A stretch of 64,000 nucleotides of DNA, taken from NCBI GenBank assembly GCA_020444245.1, contig JAHLLI010000008.1:62001-126000 (forward strand), in the 5' to 3' direction. The notes beneath the pieces are model-generated. The model was not told the DNA's origin, made no database searches, and saw only the letters and a list, made by a program, of their open reading frames with translations. The first letter of the stretch is position 1; the number at the start of each line of letters is the position of its first letter. The stretch is from Actinomycetales bacterium (lineage in GTDB: Bacteria > Actinomycetota > Actinomycetes > Actinomycetales > Cellulomonadaceae). The translations under genes were made by a program, and so were the position numbers. Below are positions 32,950-39,745 of the stretch, in pieces.

Positions 32950-34608
32950 CTACCCGAGGTCGAGGCCGTCCTGCACCGTCGCGGCCCCATGCCTGCGTCG
33001 CGTTGCGCGGCCCGATCGCGTCGTCGGATCCGGCCCGCGGTTGGGCGGCGAGGTCCCCCGTTCCGCGGGCCGCGCCGGCCCACCCCAACGGCTCGGTGCA
33101 GGTCCGGCCCCTCGGGGGTCGCCCGAGCCACCGATGGCTCCACTCGATCGTGTTCCGTCCGCGATCGACCCGGGCGGCGCCCCTGGCCCCGAGGCGGGCG
33201 GTGCCCCTGGCTCCGAGGCGGGCGGTGCCCCTGGCCCCGGGGCGGGCGGTGCCCCGCCGACCGGCGACGACCACCCGTCCTCGATGAGGCTCCCGTCGTT
33301 GCGGCGGAACTCCCAGCCGCGCCGCACGCGCCTGATCCGGATCCCGCTGCGGTGCACGAGCCCGTGGTGGAACCAGCAGAGCAGGACTCCGTTCGCCACT
33401 GACGTGCGGCCGTGGCCGGCCCAGGAGAGCACGTGGTGCACCTCTCCGAGCGTGGGCGGTGCGCCGCAGCCGGGGTAGCGGCAGGACTTGTCCCGCGCGA
33501 TGACCGCCAGGCGCTGCTGACCCGAGTACGTGCGCTGGGCTCGCCCGACGTCGAGCACCGCACCGTCCGGGCCGAACACCACGCGCGTCAGCTCGCCGTC
33601 GCACACCAGGCGCGCGAGCGTCGAGGGCGACAGCGGGGTTCCGTCGTAGAGCTCGGCCGACGGCAGCCCGGTGAACCGCGAGGCGTCCAGTGCACCGGCT
33701 GCGCCGTCGCCATCAGCGGCCTCGGCGTCGGCGGCCTCGAGGCGCCCCAGCGTCTCGACCGGCACGTGCACGAGCAGGTGTGGCCGAACCTGCTGGCCGC
33801 CGCCGCTCAGGCCGCGGTCGAGGATGATCCGGCCGGCGTCGACCAGGGCCGCCGCCTGGCGCTCCTCCCGGCTACGGGTGTCGTCCTTGGCGGGCACGCC
33901 CGCGACCGAGCGCAGCGCCGTGGCCAGCACCTCGGCGTTCTCGAACGTGAGGAAGCCCTGGAGTGCGACGCCGTCGCCGCGTCGGCCGAACGAGACGTAC
34001 TCCTTGCGGCACGCGGCCTCGTGCTCCGCCTCGGCGGCCACGGCGTCGACCTGCGTCGCCCACCGGTCGACCTCGCGGCGATAGGCGTCGAGCGGCATCC
34101 GGCGGGCGCGCTCGAGCAGCGCGCCCTCGTCGCGGCCCGGACCGCCGGAGGCGAGCGCCTCCCGCCGGGCTTCGGACGACGCAGCCACCCGGGCGAGCAC
34201 CTGGGCGTGCTCGATGGTGACCTCGCCCTTGGCCAGCGCTTCCGCGGTGCGAGGCAGGGCCTCGTCGAGCGCGCGGCCCAGCGCCACCTCCCGACGGACC
34301 GAGCCGGTCGACGCGAGCTGCTTGCGCGCCACCCAGTCGGGGAAGGTGCGTGACCCGCCCGACGACCAGCGACCGTCGGCCTCGACGCGTGCCAGGACGC
34401 GAGCCGCGAGCGCCTGGAGCTGACCGGCCGCGGTGCGCAGCTCGGCGTGCAGGGCTGGGCCGGAGACGCCGTCGACCGTCGGCACGAGCGCGACGAGGTC
34501 CGTGATCTCCGTCCGCAGGCGCGCCACCCGTGCGGCGAGCTCCGCGGGGGTCGGTGGCTGTGCGGCATCGTCGGACGTCAATGCGCCCGTCGCCCCCTGC
34601 GTTGCCAC
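32950..34608 (-). CDS. DUF222/HNH endonuclease-signature protein (13E12-like)
   Basis: 552 residues from GTG 34608 (GAGGGGG upstream). The N-terminal DUF222 region (residues 30-330) has the actinobacterial 13E12-type LHAELRTAAGQLQALAARVLARVEADGRW. The HNH domain follows: CRYPGCGAPPTLGEVHHVLSWAGHGRTSVANGVLLCWFHHGLVHRSG, with the zinc Cys pair and HHV/HH residues. A Gly/Pro repeat tail (GAPPAxGP repeats) ends the protein. The family is multi-copy in actinobacteria and of uncertain function, often treated as mobile-DNA-like or phage-related. Confidence 0.88.
   Translation of the reverse strand: MATQGATGALTSDDAAQPPTPAELAARVARLRTEITDLVALVPTVDGVSGPALHAELRTAAGQLQALAARVLARVEADGRWSSGGSRTFPDWVARKQLASTGSVRREVALGRALDEALPRTAEALAKGEVTIEHAQVLARVAASSEARREALASGGPGRDEGALLERARRMPLDAYRREVDRWATQVDAVAAEAEHEAACRKEYVSFGRRGDGVALQGFLTFENAEVLATALRSVAGVPAKDDTRSREERQAAALVDAGRIILDRGLSGGGQQVRPHLLVHVPVETLGRLEAADAEAADGDGAAGALDASRFTGLPSAELYDGTPLSPSTLARLVCDGELTRVVFGPDGAVLDVGRAQRTYSGQQRLAVIARDKSCRYPGCGAPPTLGEVHHVLSWAGHGRTSVANGVLLCWFHHGLVHRSGIRIRRVRRGWEFRRNDGSLIEDGWSSPVGGAPPAPGPGAPPASEPGAPPASGPGAPPGSIADGTRSSGAIGGSGDPRGAGPAPSRWGGPARPAERGTSPPNRGPDPTTRSGRATRRRHGAATVQDGLDLG
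33172..33255 (-). repeat. 24-bp tandem repeats in the tail of the DUF222/HNH gene
   Basis: Three full units (33172, 33196, 33220) and a half unit (33244) of GGGCGG(C/T)GCCCCTGGC-type sequence encode GAPPAxxP octapeptides on the minus strand. Near identity indicates recent slippage in a disordered tail. Confidence 0.85.
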
Positions 34609-34675
34609 CGGATCACCCCCTCGATGAAACAAGTGTACGAACGGGGTCCGACATACGGGGGCGTCGTCGGGAATC

Positions 34676-34684
34676 TGTGGACAA
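34676..34684 (-). promoter_or_regulatory. DnaA-box-like nonamer
   Basis: TTGTCCACA on the minus strand, in the intergenic space upstream of the DUF222/HNH gene. The sequence equals the actinobacterial DnaA box. Three more copies lie in intergenic DNA up to 39692. Confidence 0.5.
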
Positions 34685-34850
34685 CGGCGCCCCAGGATCG
34701 ACGCGAGGCGTCTCGCCCCGACCTGGTGCGCACCGATCGGGCTCCCGGTAGCGTCGGTCGCGCCGCTGGACACGCGCCGGCGGCACGCGCCTTGCGCCTG
34801 TCCGTGGAGTGCGAGACGCGGTCCGCGCCACGTCGCAAAGGGGACTTGCC

Positions 34851-35237
34851 GTGCACATCTTCAGCAGTCTGTGGGACGCGTTCTGGCTGTTCTTCTGGAT
34901 CTTCGCCTTCGTCGCCTACCTGATGGCGCTCTTCTCGGTGATCGGTGACCTGTTCCGGGACCGGGAGCTGAGCGGCTGGTGGAAGGCGGTGTGGATCCTC
35001 GCACTGTTCGTCCTGCCGTTCCTCACCCTGCTCATCTACCTCATCGCACGTGGCGACGGCATGGCTCGCCGCAACGTCAAGGCGGTGCGCGAGCAGCAGG
35101 AGTCCGCCGAGGAGTACATCAAGACGGTGGCCGGCACGAGCCCGGCCGACGAGATCGCCCGCGCCAAGGCGCTGCTCGACGCGGGGACGATCTCCGCCGA
35201 GGAGTATGAGGCCCTCAAGGCCAAGGCGCTCGCCTGA
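34851..35237 (+). CDS. membrane protein with PLDc_N-type segment and SHOCT tail
   Basis: 128 residues from GTG 34851 (AAAGGGG upstream). Two membrane helices (WLFFWIFAFVAYLMALFSVIGD and WILALFVLPFLTLLIYLIAR) flank RDRELSGWWKAVW, the PLDc_N signature. The C-terminus PADEIARAKALLDAGTISAEEYEALKAKAL is a SHOCT oligomerisation motif. Small proteins of this build are common in actinobacterial membranes; no enzymatic role is known. A hairpin terminator follows. Confidence 0.8.
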   Translation: MHIFSSLWDAFWLFFWIFAFVAYLMALFSVIGDLFRDRELSGWWKAVWILALFVLPFLTLLIYLIARGDGMARRNVKAVREQQESAEEYIKTVAGTSPADEIARAKALLDAGTISAEEYEALKAKALA

Positions 35238-35285
35238 GGTAGGGATCCGGGGCGGAGCGACCGGAGGTCGCGCGCCTGACGCAAG

Positions 35286-35343
35286 ACGAGAGCGGCGTCG
35301 TCCGACGATGGGGTCGGGCGGCGCCGCTGTCGTGTGCGGGGCA
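35286..35343 (+). terminator. GC-rich hairpin terminator
   Basis: Arms 35286-35297 and 35332-35343 pair over twelve bases with one mismatch (core AGCGGCG against CGCCGCT), a 34-base loop lying between. It lies 49 bases after the SHOCT protein stop. Confidence 0.5.
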
Positions 35344-35364
35344 TGTGGGTGACGCGGGCGCGGC

Positions 35365-35383
35365 TGTAGACGATCTGTAGACT
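35365..35383 (+). promoter_or_regulatory. promoter with direct repeats before the MazEF-like pair
   Basis: TGTAGAC occurs at 35365-35371 and 35376-35382, eleven bases apart (one helical turn). The second overlaps TAGACT, a -10 box six bases before the ATG at 35390, so the mRNA is probably leaderless and the repeats a site for autoregulation by the antitoxin. Confidence 0.55.
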
Positions 35384-35389
35384 CGATCC

Positions 35390-35614
35390 ATGGCGGAGAC
35401 GACGACGGTCCGGGTGCGTGCCACGACCCGGGACGAGCTCAACGCGCTCGCGGCAGAGCGCGGCTCGACGGTCGAGGCGGTGATCCGGGAGGCGCTCGTC
35501 CTCTACCGGCACGAGCTGTGGCGGGCGCGGGCCGCGTCCGACGCGCGTGACGCCGCCGCCAACGCCGAGGACCGGGCCGAGGTCGCCGCGGTGCTCGCCG
35601 AGCTCAGCGACTGA
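35390..35614 (+). CDS. ribbon-helix-helix antitoxin (MazE-like)
   Basis: 74 residues. The N-terminal RHH unit TTVRVRATTRDELNALAAERGSTVEAVIREALVLYRHELW binds DNA as a dimer. The C-terminal acidic, Ala-rich helix (ASDARDAAANAEDRAEVAAVLAELSD) is the usual toxin-binding tail. It overlaps the MazF-like toxin start as TGATG. It neutralises that toxin and probably represses its own operon through the direct repeats upstream. Confidence 0.85.
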   Translation: MAETTTVRVRATTRDELNALAAERGSTVEAVIREALVLYRHELWRARAASDARDAAANAEDRAEVAAVLAELSD

Positions 35615-35934
35615 TGCGCGGCGAGGTCTACCGCATCGCACCGCGCGACGCCCGTGGGCACGAGCAGGCCGGGAGCCGATTCGCGATCGTCGTGCTGGAC
35701 TCCGCCCTCGAGCACCTCAGCACCTGGCTGGTGGTCCCCACCTCGACGCGCGCGCACCCGTACGTGTTTCGCCCCTCGGTGCAGATCCCGGGGCACGGGC
35801 AGACGTCGGCCCTGTGCGACGCCCTGACCGCGGTGGACCCGGCAGCGCGGCTGGGCGAGCGGGTGGGGATGCTGGCGCTCGCCGACCTGGCGGCGGTCGA
35901 CGTGGCGCTGCGAGGGTTGTTGGATCTGCCGTAG
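35614..35934 (+). CDS. MazF/PemK family toxin
   Basis: 106 residues. The PemK-like fold is shown by MRGEVYRI, SRFAIVVLDSALEHLSTWLVVPTST, and CDALTAVDPAARLGERVGML (the conserved QI/D-loop region). MazF proteins are sequence-specific ribonucleases; the Arg and Thr residues of the active site (GEVYR, PTST) are present. Coupled to the RHH antitoxin just upstream. Confidence 0.88.
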   Translation: MRGEVYRIAPRDARGHEQAGSRFAIVVLDSALEHLSTWLVVPTSTRAHPYVFRPSVQIPGHGQTSALCDALTAVDPAARLGERVGMLALADLAAVDVALRGLLDLP

Positions 35935-35972
35935 AGCGGGGCGCGGCAGCACGAGTCGGAGGGGGGCTGGAC

Positions 35973-36296
35973 GTGCGAGTGGACCAGATCGATCGGGCCG
36001 ACCTGGACGGCGCCCCGGGCGTCGCTCTCCGCATGCTGACGCCCGGCGTTCATCCCGAGCGGGTGCGCGTCGACGTGATGTTCCTCGAGCCCGGCGCCTC
36101 CCTGCCCAGGCACCCGGCCGGGCGCGAGCAGGTGTTCTACGTGGTGTCCGGCAGCGGCCGGGTAGCCGGCGACGACGACGTCGAGCGCGAGGTGTCGGCG
36201 GGCTGGGCGGCGGTGTGGGAGGCCGGCGAGCAGCACACGTCCTGGGCGGACACGGCGATGACGGTGGTGATCGTGCAGCGCGGGGCGGTGGGGTAG
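35973..36296 (+). CDS. cupin domain protein
   Basis: 107 residues from GTG 35973 with GGAGGGGGG upstream. Single cupin barrel: MFLEPGASLPRHPAGREQVFYVVSGSGRVAGDD (motif 1, with His and Glu) and a second motif AVWEAGEQHTSW. The metal ligands His (SLPRH) and His (EQH) are visible. Cupins of this size bind small ligands or act as isomerases. It follows the MazF-like gene by 38 bases but has its own start signal. Confidence 0.8.
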   Translation: MRVDQIDRADLDGAPGVALRMLTPGVHPERVRVDVMFLEPGASLPRHPAGREQVFYVVSGSGRVAGDDDVEREVSAGWAAVWEAGEQHTSWADTAMTVVIVQRGAVG

Positions 36297-36325
36297 GGAT
36301 GCTAGAGCCCGGCTTCGTCGCCGGT

Positions 36326-37204
36326 TCAGGGGTTGGTGACCAGGTGGGTGTGGATCTCGACGACGTTGATCTGGAAGGGGTCGGAGGTGGTGGTGGCGGT
36401 GCCGGCGATGGGGTGTTCGGGTCCGGTTCCGTTGATGCGGTAGGTGCCGGTCCAGGTGGTGGTGAGGGTGACGGCGTAGTCGCCGTGGCGGATGAACGGT
36501 CGGGCGACGGTCTGGTGGGGGTAGGGCTTGCCGGGGTCGGTGGTGACCAGGGGTGGTTGGCCGTCGCCCTGGTCCCAGGTGTAGGCGGTCGGGGTGGCGG
36601 TGATGGTGACCGGGACGCCCAGGACGGTGGTGTCCAGGACCTGCGGCGTGGGGTCGGTGTACATGATCAGGTCCATGCCGGCGATGGCGCGTCCGTCGCC
36701 GGGTTGGACATGTGCGGGTGAGGGTTGCAGGGGCAGGGCGGCGAAGTCGGTGGCGGTGACGATGACCTCGGCGGGTGGGTCCTCGGGGCAGCCGCCGTTG
36801 TCGATCTGGACCCAAGGGCCGATGGGGACGTGGGAGGCGTCGACCTCGCGGCGGAACATCGGGGCCAGGGCCGGGGTCCCATCGGCGCACGTCCGGTTGG
36901 CGACACCACCAGCGGTCTCGGCCACGCACCACTGACCCGGAGCAACCAGGCCGTCATCCCCACCGCAGTACTCCGGTGCGATCCGTCGGTAGTAGTAGAG
37001 CGTGGTCGACGAGGCCGGTGTTGGACCGCTGGGCGTATCGCACTTGGTCGCGGCGTCGCCGCGGACGGTGATGGTGGTCCCCCTGGAGTCGGCGGTGAAG
37101 TCGTGCGTCGACTCCGCCGAGGGTGCGGGACAGAGCGTTGCGAGGACGGCCGCAGCCATCGGTGCAATGGCCAACGTCCGGCGCGGTTGCGCGAGGCGAC
37201 TCAC
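36326..37204 (-). CDS. secreted hypothetical protein, 292 aa
   Basis: Signal peptide in residues 1-30 (ending PAPSA). The mature protein has repeated Thr-rich strands (TTTVRGDA-, ITATPTAYTWDQGDGQPPLV, YAVTLTTTWTGTYRINGTG) that recall PKD or Ig-like sandwich domains. Two Cys pairs lie early (YCGGDDG, WCVAETAGG, CADG). Its GTG start overlaps the stop of the lipoprotein gene at 37201, so the two are one operon. A surface role is likely; the function is unknown. Confidence 0.7.
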   Translation of the reverse strand: MSRLAQPRRTLAIAPMAAAVLATLCPAPSAESTHDFTADSRGTTITVRGDAATKCDTPSGPTPASSTTLYYYRRIAPEYCGGDDGLVAPGQWCVAETAGGVANRTCADGTPALAPMFRREVDASHVPIGPWVQIDNGGCPEDPPAEVIVTATDFAALPLQPSPAHVQPGDGRAIAGMDLIMYTDPTPQVLDTTVLGVPVTITATPTAYTWDQGDGQPPLVTTDPGKPYPHQTVARPFIRHGDYAVTLTTTWTGTYRINGTGPEHPIAGTATTTSDPFQINVVEIHTHLVTNP

Positions 37205-37845
37205 GAGGTCGACCTCTCAAGCGGCGGGACCGGCTCATCGCGGGAGGCGCCGGTCACGAGCATCCAGCGATCGCCCGCGAAGCCGACCTCGACAATGACG
37301 AAGCCGGTGACGCCTTCCGCCGTGCGAACGGCGACTCCATCCGCGTCGTACTCCGTCGTGGGGGACGCCGAGTAGCTGAATTGGACGCTGTGCACGTGGA
37401 GCTCTGGGGTGTAGTCGATCAGCGCCCCGTCGGTGACCGTGACTGTGCCGCCATCGAGTTGTCCATCCGCTGAGTAGACCTCGGCCACTCGAGCGCGGGT
37501 ATTGGCACAGAACTCACACCCTGGGTCGGACAACGCATCCCACTCGGCCAGGTCGCCGGTCGCCCGCACGTAGTTGTACAGGTCCATGAAGTACGCCGCG
37601 GCGTCGACGGCGGCCTCGTCGCTGCCGGTGGTCCAGCTCGCGGGCTTGGCCGGCTCGGCGGGCGCCGTGGGTGTCGGTGACGGACTCGCCGTCGGCTGGG
37701 ACGACGTCGCAACGGGCGTCGTCCACGACGGCCCAGGCGCTGGATGGCCCCCCGTGCACGCGCTGACCGACACCACCGTGCCGACCAGAACCGCGACCCA
37801 CCGCGCCGCGCGCGGCATCCACTGACGTTCGGCCCCCTGCCTCAT
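37201..37845 (-). CDS. DUF6318 family lipoprotein
   Basis: 214 residues from ATG 37845. A signal peptide with lipobox VSAC (Cys30) is followed by a Thr/Ser/Pro-rich linker and the DUF6318 domain, marked by AAAYFMDLYNYVRATGDLAEWDALSDPGCEFCANTRARV. The pair CEFC may form a disulphide. DUF6318 lipoproteins are common in Cellulomonadaceae and relatives and have no known function. It is translated with the secreted protein gene at 36326 (GTGA overlap). Confidence 0.8.
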   Translation of the reverse strand: MRQGAERQWMPRAARWVAVLVGTVVSVSACTGGHPAPGPSWTTPVATSSQPTASPSPTPTAPAEPAKPASWTTGSDEAAVDAAAYFMDLYNYVRATGDLAEWDALSDPGCEFCANTRARVAEVYSADGQLDGGTVTVTDGALIDYTPELHVHSVQFSYSASPTTEYDADGVAVRTAEGVTGFVIVEVGFAGDRWMLVTGASRDEPVPPLERSTS

Positions 37846-37853
37846 GGTCCGCG

Positions 37854-37859
37854 AACCTA
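37854..37859 (-). promoter_or_regulatory. -10 box of a probable leaderless promoter for the DUF6318 gene
   Basis: TAGGTT on the minus strand ends eight bases before the ATG at 37845; no Shine-Dalgarno is present in the gap. Confidence 0.45.
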
Positions 37860-37897
37860 GCAACGCCCGCCCGACCCCGTGGCCGGTTCGGCGAGTC

Positions 37898-37906
37898 TGT
37901 GGACAA
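37898..37906 (-). promoter_or_regulatory. DnaA-box-like nonamer
   Basis: TTGTCCACA on the minus strand, in the divergent intergenic region upstream of the DUF6318 gene. Confidence 0.5.
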
Positions 37907-37915
37907 CGCACGACT

Positions 37916-37952
37916 GGAACCGGATCGGTCGAGAAACCGCCGATCCGGTTCC
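37916..37952. repeat. perfect 13-bp inverted repeat in a divergent intergenic region
   Basis: GGAACCGGATCGG (37916-37928) and CCGATCCGGTTCC (37940-37952) pair without mismatch around an eleven-base loop. As it lies between divergent starts (37845 and 38037) it is not an ordinary terminator. It may be an operator or a dispersed repeat. Confidence 0.75.
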
Positions 37953-38036
37953 TGAACCGGCCGATCGGGGGATCGCGGCCGCCACGCGCGGGAGCTCGTC
38001 GGGTGGCAGGCTCCCTGGCAGGACCTGAGGAGACGT

Positions 38037-38912
38037 GTGGCCACCTGCATCGGCATCGACCTCGCCTGGGGGGCGCGTGGCCGGACGGGCCTGGCCGTGC
38101 TCGACGCCGCCGGGCGCCTGGTCGCTTCCACGTCCGTGATCACCGACTCCGACGTCGACGCCTTCCTCGCCCCGCACCTGGGGCCGGACGTGGTCGCGGC
38201 GATCGACGCGCCGCTCGTCGTCCCGAACGCCGCCGGTTCGCGGCCGTGCGAGCGACAGCTCGGCGATGTCTACCGCGCATACGACGCCGGCGCGCACCCG
38301 GCCAACCGGTCGCGCGCCTACCTCGACCCGCCGCGCGGCGCCGTCCTGGCCGAGCGTCGTGGCTGGGCCCTGGACCCGCAGGTCGCGGCGGGCTGCGGCT
38401 CCCCGGTGGCGGTCGAGGTCTACCCCCACCCGGCGACGGTCGCGCTGTTCGGGCTCGGCCGCGTGCTCCCGTACAAGGCCAAGCCGGGGCGTGACCTGGA
38501 CTCCCTCCGGACTGCGTTCGACGCCTTGCTCGGGCACCTGGAGCGCGTCGCCGGCCCGACGTTGCGGCTCGACACGTCACAGCGGTGGGCGCAGATCCGG
38601 CTTGCCGTCGCGACCGCGCGCCGCAAGAGCGAGCTGCGCGTCGTCGAGGACGAGGTGGACGCGATCGTCTGCGCCTTCCTCGCCTGGTTGTGGGTCACGG
38701 ATCGCGAGCGTATGCGGGTGTTCGGCGACGTCGAGACCGGGTACATCGTGGTGCCGGACCGGGAGCTCGTGCCTCCGGCGTCGCGCTCCGCCTCGGCGAG
38801 GTCGGGCCCGGCGCGTCCCGGCCTGCGCGAGGCGATCGCCGAGGCGGCGCCGTCGCTCACGGGCGCCGAGCTCGACCGCGTCGTGCAGGCCGTCCGCCGG
38901 TCGCGGCGGTGA
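38037..38912 (+). CDS. DUF429 family protein (RNase H-like fold)
   Basis: 291 residues from GTG 38037, TGAGGAG upstream. The N-terminal IGIDLAWGARGRTGLAVLDA and AAIDAPLVVPNAAGSRPCERQLGDVYRAYDAGAHPANR are the Asp-containing motifs of DUF429, a predicted RNase H-like nuclease family. EVYPHPATVALFGL and ALNR-like C-terminal signatures are also family marks. Function is not established; the conserved Asp residues suggest metal binding. Confidence 0.85.
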   Translation: MATCIGIDLAWGARGRTGLAVLDAAGRLVASTSVITDSDVDAFLAPHLGPDVVAAIDAPLVVPNAAGSRPCERQLGDVYRAYDAGAHPANRSRAYLDPPRGAVLAERRGWALDPQVAAGCGSPVAVEVYPHPATVALFGLGRVLPYKAKPGRDLDSLRTAFDALLGHLERVAGPTLRLDTSQRWAQIRLAVATARRKSELRVVEDEVDAIVCAFLAWLWVTDRERMRVFGDVETGYIVVPDRELVPPASRSASARSGPARPGLREAIAEAAPSLTGAELDRVVQAVRRSRR

Positions 38913-38961
38913 GCGCCGGCGTGACCACGCAAGTCGCCTCGTGGTCGCCGCCTCGGGAACC

Positions 38962-38970
38962 TGTGGACAA
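38962..38970 (-). promoter_or_regulatory. DnaA-box-like nonamer
   Basis: TTGTCCACA on the minus strand in the 63-base gap between DUF429 and vapC. Confidence 0.5.
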
Positions 38971-38975
38971 CGCCG

Positions 38976-39401
38976 TCACGCCGGCACGACGACCTCCAGC
39001 TCGGCGAACCGCCGGAAGCCGCGGTCGAAGGTCGCCAGCCGCGCCCCCAGGGACAGCGCGCCGGCCGCGAGCAGGGCGTCGGGCACGTCGTTGCCGCGCA
39101 GGTCGTGCTCACGCATCAGCTCGGCGAAGACGGTCCACCGGGCTGGTCCCGGCGTCGCGGCTGTCGCCGCGGGCGCCCCGCGCACCGCCTCGCAGTACTC
39201 GAGCGCCTGCTCGCCGGTCAGCGGCGTGGCGAGCACCCGGTGGTTGCTGAGCAGACGAACGGTCGCGGCGAGTACCTCGTCGAGCACGGCCACGGGCTCA
39301 CGACCGCCCAAGGCGGCGGCGAGCCACGAGCGGGCCACCTCGTGCTGGGCGAACTCGCGCCGGGCGGCGTAGACGAGGACGTTGACGTCGACGGCGATCA
39401 T
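38976..39401 (-). CDS. vapC: PIN-domain toxin, VapC family
   Basis: 141 residues. PIN nuclease acids are in MIAVDVNVLVYA (Asp5), VLDEVLAATVRLL (Glu), VPDALLAAGAL (Asp) and LATFDRGFRRF (Asp near the C-terminus), matching VapC. It cuts RNA in a sequence- or structure-specific way when unopposed. The ATGA overlap with the upstream RHH antitoxin completes the pair. Confidence 0.9.
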   Translation of the reverse strand: MIAVDVNVLVYAARREFAQHEVARSWLAAALGGREPVAVLDEVLAATVRLLSNHRVLATPLTGEQALEYCEAVRGAPAATAATPGPARWTVFAELMREHDLRGNDVPDALLAAGALSLGARLATFDRGFRRFAELEVVVPA

Positions 39402-39643
39402 GCGACGTCGTCACCGAGCGCCGCAGCCAGCGCGTCGGCGTCGAGGATGTCGACCAGGGGCGCGACGTCGGGGTCGCCGCTCACCGGCAGGACGACCCGA
39501 CCGGCCCGGGCGCCGGAGGAGTGGCGCGCGAGCATCTCCCGCAGCGCGTCCTCCAGGACCGAGCTCACGGTGCGGTGCTCGGCGGCCGCGAGCACCCGGA
39601 CCTCGGCCAGCAACCGGTCGTCGAGCGTCACCGTCGTTCGCAT
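39398..39643 (-). CDS. vapB: ribbon-helix-helix antitoxin, VapB family
   Basis: 81 residues. MRTTVTLDDRLLAEVRVLAAAEHRTVSSVLEDALREML is a complete RHH DNA-binding unit. The C-terminal PLVDILDADALAAALGDDVA is an acidic toxin-binding tail. It is the first gene of the vapBC pair and is expected to repress it. Confidence 0.88.
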   Translation of the reverse strand: MRTTVTLDDRLLAEVRVLAAAEHRTVSSVLEDALREMLARHSSGARAGRVVLPVSGDPDVAPLVDILDADALAAALGDDVA

Positions 39644-39692
39644 CGCATCAGTACATCAGGACCGTGCATCACGATGCAACACGTCGTCCACA
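39644..39692 (-). promoter_or_regulatory. vapBC promoter/operator region with repeats and a DnaA-like site
   Basis: Contains TGCATC (39665-39670) facing GATGCA (39673-39678), plus TGATG steps repeated toward the VapB start, which look like RHH half-sites. TCGTCCACA at 39684-39692 differs from the DnaA box at one base. Confidence 0.45.
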
Positions 39693-39745
39693 GGCCCTGC
39701 GTCCCGTCCTGCCCACGTGTCGGAGCCGAGTGGGACGGTCCCGGC

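Noticed and set aside
34640-34665. Possible LexA (SOS) box near the DUF222/HNH gene
   Set aside because: GAAC-N4-type spacing is present on one side only and the second half does not match the actinobacterial TCGAAC...GTTCGA pattern.
34676-39692. Chromosome origin (oriC)
   Set aside because: Four DnaA-like boxes over 5 kb are too scattered, and dnaA, dnaN, recF and an AT-rich unwinding element are absent.
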